DNA of 6,433 nucleotides from Rhodoluna sp. GTDB taxonomy: Bacteria; Actinomycetota; Actinomycetes; Actinomycetales; Microbacteriaceae. This document shows, one piece after another, positions 1 to 4,760 of this stretch (within the stretch, counting starts at the first letter, position 1; every line of letters starts with the position of its first letter). The DNA is taken from contig JAPLAJ010000129.1 in NCBI GenBank assembly GCA_026393335.1, forward strand, positions 1 through 6,433, in the 5' to 3' direction. Below the pieces are notes generated by a model that was given only the letters and a program-made list of their open reading frames with translations, was not told where the DNA came from and made no database searches. The position numbers and the translations under genes were made by a program.

Positions 1-679
1 ACTTGTTGGGTGTCTTAATCACATTTCCATTGTGGAGATCGGCATGGATTGGAAGTAGCTCTTGTTCTTTGGAAAGACGAGCATAAACTTCATCGCATAG
101 TTCTAAGCCTTTGAGAATATCTCCATACAGCTTGTCGTTTATTTGTTTTGGTTGAGAAGGTCTCAGGTTATCTCCGGTATTCATCAAGGTGCGATTGACG
201 GTTGGCAAGTATGCCGGCTCAGTGAAGCGGAGTGTTTTTGCAAAGATCTGTAATCTAGCCATGTTTTGACCTAGCTCAAAGAGCTGCTCGCTGGTTGGCT
301 CATCGCCTACTTCTTCGCCTGGAATCCAGTTGAAGAGCACCGCAGTTGTGTCCTTGCCTAGGGGAGTGAAAGGAGTGCTGATTAGAAGTTCACTGGTAGT
401 CGTTCTCAGTGGAACTGGAGCTAAGACCGATCCGTCTTCGGCTAGGGCTTCTAACCACTGCATCTCGGCTAGTACTTCATTGTTGGATTTGCCGGAGGCT
501 AAGTTGATGCGAAGAGCGTATTCGTTGCCCTTGGTATCTGTGATCTTGAAAGCAGAGTTAAAGGAATGGTTGACATTCTCTATGCCTGCAGCTTCAATGC
601 CGTATTGCTTCAAGATGCCGGGAACTAGTTCCTGCACGGCTGCAATTTGGGCCTCTTCGTCCATCTGAGTGTATTCCAT
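1..679 (-). CDS. APH-family phosphotransferase (3' end outside window)
   Basis: Reading right to left, an open frame with no stop runs off the left edge. The N-lobe shows a YALRIN strand (nucleotide-binding Arg) followed by a helix with EVLAEMQWLEAL. A hinge-like LFNWIPGEE comes next, and then the catalytic loop HADLHNGN. Counted from the ATG at 679 these are H212, D214 (catalytic base) and N219 of the HxDxxxxN motif. The family transfers phosphate from ATP to a small hydroxylated substrate such as an aminoglycoside, homoserine, choline or fructosamine; the substrate cannot be told from sequence. The metal-binding DFD motif would lie beyond the edge. The start is uncertain. ATGs at 772, 679 and 664 are in frame; the 772 start adds a proline-rich stretch antisense to the rplJ leader, so I prefer 679 or 664. 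None has a convincing ribosome-binding site. It is divergent from rplJ and shares its upstream region. Confidence 0.85.
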   Translation of the reverse strand, partial: MEYTQMDEEAQIAAVQELVPGILKQYGIEAAGIENVNHSFNSAFKITDTKGNEYALRINLASGKSNNEVLAEMQWLEALAEDGSVLAPVPLRTTTSELLISTPFTPLGKDTTAVLFNWIPGEEVGDEPTSEQLFELGQNMARLQIFAKTLRFTEPAYLPTVNRTLMNTGDNLRPSQPKQINDKLYGDILKGLELCDEVYARLSKEQELLPIHADLHNGNVIKTPNK

Positions 680-680
680 A

Positions 681-699
681 CCCCCAAGTTTATTGGGGG
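681..699. repeat. Short perfect hairpin between the divergent genes
   Basis: CCCCCAA (681-687) pairs with TTGGGGG (693-699) across the 5-nt loop GTTTA. In a minus-strand transcript it would sit immediately upstream of the ATG at 679, and its G-run is the only Shine-Dalgarno-like sequence there. It has no T-tract on either side that would make it a terminator. The pairing is seen directly; a role in translation of the phosphotransferase gene is only inferred. Confidence 0.45.
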
Positions 700-734
700 T
701 TGCAGGGGTAGGGGGTTTAGGGCTAAACTGGGGG
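695..734 (+). other. G-run cluster, potential G-quadruplex
   Basis: Five G-runs lie on one strand: 695-699 (5 G), 705-708 (4), 711-715 (5), 720-722 (3) and 730-734 (5). The first three spacers are TTGCA, TA and TTTA. The first four runs fit the standard intramolecular quadruplex rule of at least three G per run with loops of 1-7 nt. The GC-moderate surroundings make this stand out. It lies between the phosphotransferase start and the rplJ leader, where the rplJ promoter is expected. Folding is not shown by sequence alone. Confidence 0.5.
700..729 (+). promoter_or_regulatory. Possible rplJL promoter
   Basis: TTGCAG (700-705) and TAAACT (724-729) are separated by 18 nt and weakly match sigma-A -35 and -10 boxes. 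Transcription would begin near 736, at the start of the L10-type leader. The same bases lie inside the G-run cluster. If the leader instead begins with the CTGG at 728-731, the true promoter must be further upstream. This is a weak consensus-based call. Confidence 0.25.
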
Positions 735-845
735 AAGCCAAAGACCGCCGGTTTCGGTACAGGCAAATCCATTGATTTATCAGGGGTTTTGCATGTTTCG
801 ACGAAGGTCCGCTAAATGAAGCGGCATCCAGCGCAGGTGAACTGA
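735..845 (+). promoter_or_regulatory. L10 (rplJ) ribosomal-protein leader
   Basis: The stretch holds three blocks I recognise from rplJ leaders of many bacteria, in the usual order: CCAAAGACCGCCGGT (738-752), CGAAGGTCCGC (802-812) and GCGCAGGTGAA (831-841). GACC (743-746) can pair with GGTC (806-809). CCGCT (809-813) pairs with AGCGG (820-824) around the loop AAATGA. CTGG (728-731) could close the structure with CCAG (828-831). In known systems the L10-L12 complex binds such a leader and represses its own operon. Position directly upstream of rplJ supports the call; a covariance-model search was not possible here. Confidence 0.62.
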
Positions 846-858
846 ATTTGATTTTTTC

Positions 859-888
859 AAGCTCTGGTCATTTGCGCCAGAGCTTTTT
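859..888 (+). terminator. Terminator-like attenuator hairpin upstream of rplJ
   Basis: AAGCTCTGG (859-867) pairs perfectly with CCAGAGCTT (877-885) around a 9-nt loop, and a T-run (884-888) follows. No plus-strand gene ends upstream inside the window, and the hairpin lies between the L10-type leader and the rplJ ribosome-binding site. It therefore looks like an attenuator rather than the terminator of another gene. Known L10 leaders in Firmicutes use such a terminator; its use here is inferred. No competing antiterminator pairing was identified with confidence. Confidence 0.6.
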
Positions 889-892
889 ACTT

Positions 893-1042
893 TAAGACCC
901 TAGGGCTACCGGCATCACAGATATAAGGAGCGCCATGGCGGACAAGCAAGCCTCAGTCGCCGAACTATAAGACCCTAGGGCTACCGGCATCACAGATATA
1001 AGGAGCGCCATGGCGGACAAGCAAGCCTCAGTCGCCGAACTA
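893..1042 (+). repeat. Perfect 75-bp tandem duplication of the rplJ start region
   Basis: Positions 893-967 and 968-1042 are identical at all 75 bases and directly adjacent. The flanking bases differ (T892 versus A967, T968 versus A1043), so the unit is exactly 75 bp. Each copy holds 42 bases of untranslated leader with AAGGAG (925-930 and 1000-1005), a 4-nt spacer, ATG (935 and 1010) and the first 11 codons of rplJ. Because 75 is a multiple of three the two starts share a frame. The first base pairs of copy 2 supply a TAA (968-970) that ends the frame opened in copy 1. Either a recent slippage duplication or an assembly error could produce this. Confidence 0.97.
935..970 (+). CDS. 11-codon decoy ORF copied from the rplJ start
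   Basis: ATG at 935 has the same AAGGAG ribosome-binding site and 4-nt spacer as rplJ. It encodes MADKQASVAEL, identical to the first 11 residues of L10, before TAA at 968-970. It exists only because of the 75-bp tandem duplication. If the duplication is real, ribosomes recruited here would terminate and have to restart at the second site, whose AAGGAG begins 29 nt past the stop codon. No function as a peptide is likely; any effect would be on rplJ translation. If the duplication is an assembly error this ORF does not exist. Confidence 0.4.
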   Translation: MADKQASVAEL

Positions 1043-1522
1043 ACTGGTCTATTCCAGAGTTCAGCTGCTGTTCTGCTCACCGAGTACCGCGGACTCACTG
1101 TGGCACAGCTTAAAGAGCTGCGCCGTTCAATCAGTGCGGATGCAACTTACGCCGTAGCAAAGAACACATTGCTAGCTATTGCAGCTAAGAACGCAGGAGT
1201 AACCGCATTTGACGGTCACTTCCAGGGTCCTAGCGCAGTGGCATTTGTTAGCGGAGACGTAGTCTCTGTTGCAAAAGCAATGCGTGATTTCGCTAAGGCA
1301 AACCCACTGCTAGTAGTAAAGGCTGGTTTCTTCGATGGAGCCGCACTAACACCAGCAGAGGTTACCAAGCTTGCTGATCTTGAATCTCGCGAAGTATTGC
1401 TGGCCAAGGCCGCCAATGCTTTCAAGGCTTCACTATTCGGTGCAGCATACATGTTCCAGGCACCTCTTGCTCAGGCTGCTCGCGCAGTCGACGCTCTGCG
1501 TCAAAAGCAAGAAGCTGCATAA
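1010..1522 (+). CDS. rplJ: Ribosomal protein uL10 (L10)
   Basis: The 170-residue protein is the base of the ribosomal stalk. Its N-terminal domain binds 23S rRNA and L11, and its C-terminal helix carries L7/L12 dimers. Recognisable family segments are AVLLTEYRGLTVAQLKELRR (residues about 20-39), YAVAKNTLL, a GPSAVAF strand in the core, and an alanine-rich C-terminal helix ending DALRQKQEAA. Length is close to the usual 165-180. The start is set by AAGGAG at 1000-1005, 4 nt before the ATG; an identical duplicated start at 935 is closed by a stop. rplL follows 40 nt downstream in the same transcript. An L10-type leader and attenuator hairpin upstream suggest autoregulation by L10-L12. Neither rplK-rplA nor rpoB is next to the pair in this window. 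Confidence 0.98.
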   Translation: MADKQASVAELTGLFQSSAAVLLTEYRGLTVAQLKELRRSISADATYAVAKNTLLAIAAKNAGVTAFDGHFQGPSAVAFVSGDVVSVAKAMRDFAKANPLLVVKAGFFDGAALTPAEVTKLADLESREVLLAKAANAFKASLFGAAYMFQAPLAQAARAVDALRQKQEAA

Positions 1523-1562
1523 CCAAACCCAAAGTTTCACAAACTAAAACAAGGAGATACAC

Positions 1563-1946
1563 ATGGCAAAGCTGACTACAGACCAGCTAATTGAAGCCTT
1601 CAAGGAACTATCACTTATCGAGCTTTCAGAGTTCGTTAAGAAGTTCGAAGAAGTATTCGAAGTTACCGCCGCTGCTCCAGTAGCTGTTGCTGCTGCACCT
1701 GCAGCTGGTGGCGGCGCTGAAGCTGCTGAAGAGAAGGACTCATTCGATGTCGTTCTTGAGGCTGCTGGCGACCAGAAGATCCAGGTTATTAAGGAAGTGC
1801 GTGCACTAACTAACCTAGGTCTAGGAGAAGCAAAGGCCGTTGTTGACGGCGCTCCAGCAACCGTACTTGAGGGTGCTAACAAGGAGACTGCAGAGAAGGC
1901 TAAGGCTGCTCTAGAAGCTGCTGGTGCAAAGGTTACTCTTAAGTAA
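1563..1946 (+). CDS. rplL: Ribosomal protein bL12 (L7/L12)
   Basis: The 127-residue protein forms the mobile stalk dimers that recruit and stimulate translation GTPases. Residues 1-34 are the dimerisation and L10-binding domain, with LIEAFKELSLIELSEFVKKF typical of Actinobacteria. Residues about 35-55 are the alanine/glycine/proline-rich hinge. Residues 56-127 are the globular factor-binding domain, including KIQVIKEVRALTNLGLGEAK and the ending GAKVTLK. Length is normal. AAGGAG (1551-1556) lies 6 nt before the ATG. It is cotranscribed with rplJ and followed by a strong terminator, so the operon is a two-gene unit. Codon choice is biased, as expected of a highly expressed gene. Confidence 0.98.
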   Translation: MAKLTTDQLIEAFKELSLIELSEFVKKFEEVFEVTAAAPVAVAAAPAAGGGAEAAEEKDSFDVVLEAAGDQKIQVIKEVRALTNLGLGEAKAVVDGAPATVLEGANKETAEKAKAALEAAGAKVTLK

Positions 1947-1967
1947 TCTTTTCCCTGAAAAGAATTT

Positions 1968-1999
1968 CCCGCCTGAGTTCGCTCAGGCGGGTTTTCTTT
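1968..1999 (+). terminator. Intrinsic terminator of rplJL
   Basis: CCCGCCTGAG (1968-1977) pairs perfectly with CTCAGGCGGG (1982-1991) around the stable tetraloop TTCG, followed by TTTTCTTT. It begins 22 nt after the rplL stop. This is a textbook Rho-independent terminator and isolates the ribosomal operon from the collagen-like gene. Confidence 0.95.
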
Positions 2000-2036
2000 A
2001 AATCATTTGCTTCCCACAAGTCTCTTGGTGTCTTGC

Positions 2037-2060
2037 TAGGCTGAAGTCAAACGGGAAAGG
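2037..2060 (+). promoter_or_regulatory. Probable promoter and ribosome-binding site of the collagen-like gene
   Basis: TAGGCT (2037-2042), preceded by TGC (a TGn extended -10), would start transcription near 2049. GGGAAAGG (2053-2060) lies 6 nt before the ATG at 2067 and serves as the ribosome-binding site. No good -35 box is seen at the right spacing. The same TAGGCT hexamer occurs before cbs and metB, which supports it as a local -10 element. Confidence 0.45.
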
Positions 2061-2066
2061 TTCGAA

Positions 2067-2813
2067 ATGCATAAATTCTTTAGGAAGACTCTTCCAACTG
2101 TGGTTCTATTTACAGGGTTCGGGTTAGTAGCTAGTGCTGCCGCAACATCACCAAATCTAAATGCAGATGTTCTTTATGGATGCGTTACACCGGTGAACGG
2201 AAACTTGACAAAGGTGTCCATCACTCCTCCAACTTGCCCACGGAAGTCATCGCTGATTACATGGGGAGCTCGAGGATCCCAAGGCCCAGCTGGAATTCAG
2301 GGACCTACAGGAGCTCAAGGCCCTTCTGGAATTCAAGGAATCCAGGGGTTGACTGGGCCTGCAGGAGCTGTCGGGAATCAGGGTCTTCAGGGTGAGGTAG
2401 GCCCTAAGGGTGAAAGAGGAGAGGCTGGAACTCAAGGCGATGTTGGGCCTCAAGGTGCCGCTGGGCCTAGTGATCTTTACGTATTCTCAGGGACCTTAGC
2501 GTCATGTGGCCATTACTCAGCTGGACAAGCGATGGCATCAATGACTTTACCTGCGGGATCTTACATAATCGATGTTTTCACCACATACTACGCAAACTAC
2601 AGCCCAATACCAGTTCCAACAATTTCTTCACCGGGAAAGACAATTCCCCTTGTTGAGCTTGCTGGTGGAAACTGGGGTAAGGCGATGGGGTCTATGCCCG
2701 TCACTTTGTCAGAGACAGGAACGATTTCTGTGAATTGTGGGGATCGAGCAGGCTACAGCCTTCAAAGATTCACAGCTCTCAAGGTTGGGCAGATCAATCT
2801 GGCAACGAACTAG
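2067..2813 (+). CDS. Secreted collagen-like (Gly-X-Y) protein
   Basis: The 248-residue protein has a signal peptide (basic HKFFRK, hydrophobic core about 9-22, cleavage near ASAAA at 22-26). A small domain follows (about 35-66) with C39 and C57 and the ending LITWG, like the short Cys-containing domains that often precede collagen repeats in actinobacterial proteins. Residues 67-135 are 23 uninterrupted Gly-X-Y triplets, including GPKGERGEA, whose KGE charge pairs favour triple helices. The C-terminal part (136-248) looks beta-rich, with LPAGSYIIDV, C147 and C224, and may act in trimerisation. There is no LPXTG motif and no C-terminal membrane segment, so it is probably secreted or loosely surface-bound. 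Few Y positions are proline, and stability would depend on other residues. The specific role is unknown. It appears monocistronic. Confidence 0.88.
   Translation: MHKFFRKTLPTVVLFTGFGLVASAAATSPNLNADVLYGCVTPVNGNLTKVSITPPTCPRKSSLITWGARGSQGPAGIQGPTGAQGPSGIQGIQGLTGPAGAVGNQGLQGEVGPKGERGEAGTQGDVGPQGAAGPSDLYVFSGTLASCGHYSAGQAMASMTLPAGSYIIDVFTTYYANYSPIPVPTISSPGKTIPLVELAGGNWGKAMGSMPVTLSETGTISVNCGDRAGYSLQRFTALKVGQINLATN
2265..2471 (+). repeat. Collagen triplet-coding tract
   Basis: These 207 bases encode 23 consecutive Gly-X-Y triplets. The DNA is partly repetitive: GGAATTCA occurs twice (from 2292 and again near 2329), as do GGAGCTC blocks, while other triplets are diverged. Such tracts can expand or contract by slippage in units of nine bases. 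It accounts for the unusual density of six-cutter restriction sites in 2266-2298. Confidence 0.85.
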
Positions 2814-2870
2814 CCAAAATCAAAAATCCTTGGCTTTGAACAACAGTGGAGTTTGATTTTTTGTTGGCTA
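2811..2870. repeat. Interrupted inverted repeat linking the collagen-like stop and the cbs -10 box
   Basis: AAAATCAAA (2816-2824) pairs with TTTGATTTT (2852-2860), and TAGCC (2811-2815) pairs with GGCTA (2866-2870) across a 5-nt bulge. The left arm starts with the TAG stop codon and the right arm contains the first bases of the TAGGCT -10 box of cbs. A smaller alternative is AGCCAA (2812-2817) with TTGGCT (2830-2835). It could be a weak terminator of the collagen-like gene (T-run 2857-2862 lies within it) or an operator of cbs; neither is established. Confidence 0.4.
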
Positions 2871-2881
2871 GGCTTAATGAA
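2869..2881 (+). promoter_or_regulatory. Probable -10 box giving a leaderless cbs transcript
   Basis: TAGGCT (2869-2874) ends 6 nt before the ATG at 2881, which places the expected transcription start on the A of the start codon. There is no Shine-Dalgarno sequence before the ATG, as expected for leaderless translation, common in Actinobacteria. No clear -35 box is present at about 17 nt. Confidence 0.5.
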
Positions 2882-4218
2882 TGAAGTATTACAACAATGT
2901 GGTCGAACTTATTGGCAATACCCCTTTAGTTAAGTTGAATAAAGTAACTGAAGGTATTGCTTGTACTGTTCTAGCTAAAGTTGAATACTTCAACCCAGGT
3001 GGGTCTATTAAGGACCGTATTGCAGAGAAACTTATTGATGCAGCTGAAGCATCAGGACATCTAAAACCTGGTGGCACAATCGTTGAACCTACCTCTGGTA
3101 ATACAGGTATTGGTTTGGCTCTTGTTGCTCAACAAAGAGGATACAAATGTATCTTTGTGCTTCCTGACAAGGTAGCCGTAGACAAGATCAACACCCTTAA
3201 GGCTTATGGGGCAGAAGTAGTTGTATGTCCTAGTGCTGTAGCTCACGAAGACCCTAGAAGTTATTACTCAGTATCAGATCGTATTGCTAGAGAGACTCCA
3301 GGAGCTTTCAAGCCTGATCAATACAGCAACCTAAACGGTCCTGCATCTCACTATGCAACTACTGGCCCTGAGATTTGGAAAGACACTGAAGGAAAAGTAA
3401 CTCACGTTGTTATTGGAGTTGGCACCGGTGGAACAGTATCTGGTGTTGGTAAGTATCTGAAGGAAGTCAGCAAAGGGGCAGTTCAGATTATTGGTTGTGA
3501 CCCAGCTGGTTCTGTTTATTCAAATGGAACAGGAAGACCATACCTAGTTGAAGGTGTTGGTCGTGGAGATGACTTCTTACCTGGCGCGTATGACAACTCT
3601 GTTGTAGATCAGTTTGTCCCGGTTCCTGATCTTGAGTCATTCATGATGACTAGAAAACTTGGTAAAGAAGAAGGTCTTTTAGTTGGACCTTCTTGTGGCA
3701 TGGCAACGGTAGCCGCTCTAAAGGTTGCGAAGTCTCTTCCAGCAGATGCTGTTGTAGTTGTCATCTTGCCTGATGGTGGAAGAGGCTATCTAGCTAAGGT
3801 ATTCAATGACACTTGGATGAGAACCTATGGATTCATGCCTCGTCTTGGTGATGCGGTTGAAGATCTAGTAGCAGGCACTCAAGTAAATCCTCAGGTAGTA
3901 AGCGTCAAGGCAACTGACACCATCAAGGATGCTCTCGATAAGAACTCTGAGTTTGTGGTTGTCTTCAACAACCAGCCTCCAGTTCGCTTTGGTGAAATCT
4001 TAGGCGTTCTAAGACTTGATCACATCAAGGCAGGACTTGCCTCTGGCGCGTTCAAAGAGACAGATCTTGTAGAAGCACACATGGAGTCAAAGCCAGTTCC
4101 TCTTGGTTATACAGACACCGTAGCCACAGCCAAGGAAGTTCTTGCCGATGTTGATTGTGCTCTGGTCCTTCGTGAAGGTGAAGTAATCGGGCTTCTAACT
4201 GGTGATACCTTTCACTAA
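2881..4218 (+). CDS. cbs: Cystathionine beta-synthase
   Basis: This PLP enzyme joins serine and homocysteine to give cystathionine, the first step of reverse transsulfuration in the cytoplasm. The catalytic domain (about 1-320) has the PLP lysine K44 in GGSIKDR, the substrate loop TSGNTG (71-76), the phosphate-binding GVGTGGT (179-185) and PSCG (270-273). The DGGRGYLAKVFND and W segment after it, together with VEGVGRG, fits cystathionine beta-synthase better than cysteine synthase. Residues about 330-445 form a CBS-domain pair (Bateman module) ending GLLTGDTF; in related enzymes this module binds adenosyl ligands and tunes activity or stability. The length of 445 is close to the mycobacterial enzyme. 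The start at 2881 is chosen over an out-of-frame ATG at 2877. metB normally adjoins it; here a toxin-antitoxin pair intervenes. Confidence 0.95.
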   Translation: MKYYNNVVELIGNTPLVKLNKVTEGIACTVLAKVEYFNPGGSIKDRIAEKLIDAAEASGHLKPGGTIVEPTSGNTGIGLALVAQQRGYKCIFVLPDKVAVDKINTLKAYGAEVVVCPSAVAHEDPRSYYSVSDRIARETPGAFKPDQYSNLNGPASHYATTGPEIWKDTEGKVTHVVIGVGTGGTVSGVGKYLKEVSKGAVQIIGCDPAGSVYSNGTGRPYLVEGVGRGDDFLPGAYDNSVVDQFVPVPDLESFMMTRKLGKEEGLLVGPSCGMATVAALKVAKSLPADAVVVVILPDGGRGYLAKVFNDTWMRTYGFMPRLGDAVEDLVAGTQVNPQVVSVKATDTIKDALDKNSEFVVVFNNQPPVRFGEILGVLRLDHIKAGLASGAFKETDLVEAHMESKPVPLGYTDTVATAKEVLADVDCALVLREGEVIGLLTGDTFH

Positions 4219-4232
4219 AGGTTGTTGATAAC

Positions 4233-4251
4233 TCCAAACAGGAAGTTTGGA
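4233..4251 (+). terminator. Weak hairpin after cbs
   Basis: TCCAAAC (4233-4239) pairs perfectly with GTTTGGA (4245-4251) around the loop AGGAA, 15 nt after the cbs stop. No T-run follows, so it is not a standard intrinsic terminator. It may protect the 3' end of the cbs message or assist termination by other means. The pairing is certain and the function is not. Confidence 0.35.
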
Positions 4252-4290
4252 AGAGGTTAGATTTCCTTCATGCCTATCGCAGAAAGAATT

Positions 4291-4325
4291 CTTTACTTTT
4301 CGAATATTTCGAATACGATAAACGC
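4291..4325 (+). promoter_or_regulatory. Toxin-antitoxin promoter with tandem operator-like repeat
   Basis: Two head-to-tail copies of TTTCGAATA occupy 4298-4306 and 4307-4315. Each contains the palindrome TTCGAA, so the pair is also a dyad with a 3-nt centre. TACGAT (4314-4319) is a fair -10 box. A poor -35 (TTTACT, 4292-4297) lies 16 nt upstream, which puts the repeats between the two boxes. The -10 ends 6 nt before the ATG at 4326 and no ribosome-binding site is visible, so the transcript may be leaderless. Toxin-antitoxin promoters are usually repressed by the antitoxin, and this repeat is the obvious candidate site. Confidence 0.55.
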
Positions 4326-4760
4326 ATGGCAAAGTTATTTATTCCCAATGCGAAAGATGTCAAGGTTGCATCCATGATTGTCAAAGCAGTCCTGGAAAAC
4401 CCAAGGGACAAGTTGATTCTTCATATCGATGGCAAAGAGTTCACTCTCTCAGATCAGATGACAAAAGCGTTCTTGAAGATTGTGTCTGAAATTTCAAAAG
4501 GCGAATCAGTAGCCATTGAAGCTCTTGAGGCTCAATTGACAACTCAAGAGGCAGCGGACTACCTTGGCTACTCCCGTCCTACATTAATCAAGCTCTTAGA
4601 TGAATATGACGTAGAAGTGAGCAAGGTTGGCAGGCACCGCAGAATTTCTTTTAGCGAAGTTAAAAAGCTACAATTTCTAATCCAGGCGAGCCAACAACAA
4701 GCAATAAGAAATCTTCAAAAATTGGAAGTGGAGCTGGGGCTTCTAGAACTCGAAAAGTAG
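4326..4760 (+). CDS. Excisionase-type HTH antitoxin, VapB50-like
   Basis: The 144-residue protein has an N-terminal region (about 1-65) with a short beta element (KLILHIDGKEFTLS) and a helix. A MerR/excisionase-type winged helix follows: LTTQEAADYLGYSRPTLIKLL (71-91) is the helix-turn-helix and VGRHRRI (101-107) is the wing. The charged tail (111-144), rich in Gln, Leu and Glu, is probably helical and may be the part that binds the toxin. This architecture, directly before a PIN-domain gene, matches the VapB50-VapC50 type known from Mycobacterium tuberculosis. The expected role is to neutralise the toxin and repress the operon. Its TAG stop overlaps the toxin GTG by one base. Codon choice is less biased than in cbs and metB, in keeping with an acquired module. 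Confidence 0.87.
   Translation: MAKLFIPNAKDVKVASMIVKAVLENPRDKLILHIDGKEFTLSDQMTKAFLKIVSEISKGESVAIEALEAQLTTQEAADYLGYSRPTLIKLLDEYDVEVSKVGRHRRISFSEVKKLQFLIQASQQQAIRNLQKLEVELGLLELEK

Noticed and set aside
330..668. Plus-strand open frame of 112 codons
   Set aside because: It is antisense to the phosphotransferase gene, whose minus-strand frame carries the clear HADLHNGN catalytic loop; the plus frame has no recognisable domain.
892..1098. Minus-strand open frame with an internally repeated peptide
   Set aside because: The peptide repeat is only the 75-bp DNA duplication read in antisense; it overlaps the rplJ start region and has no independent support.
2266..2298. Cluster of SacI, XhoI, BamHI, PvuII and EcoRI sites resembling a vector cloning site
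   Set aside because: The bases are in frame and read as Gly-X-Y triplets of the collagen-like protein, and similar words recur further along the tract. Contamination by a vector is not needed to explain them.
4270..4377. 35-codon ORF (MPIAERILYF...) with TAGATT 6 nt upstream, overlapping the antitoxin start in another frame
   Set aside because: It has no Shine-Dalgarno sequence or -35 box and runs out of frame into the antitoxin gene; the TTTCGAATA repeats within it are better explained as an operator.
4326..4760. Phage excisionase of a mobile element
   Set aside because: The helix-turn-helix is of excisionase type, but there is no integrase or attachment site nearby and the adjoining coupled PIN gene marks it as an antitoxin.
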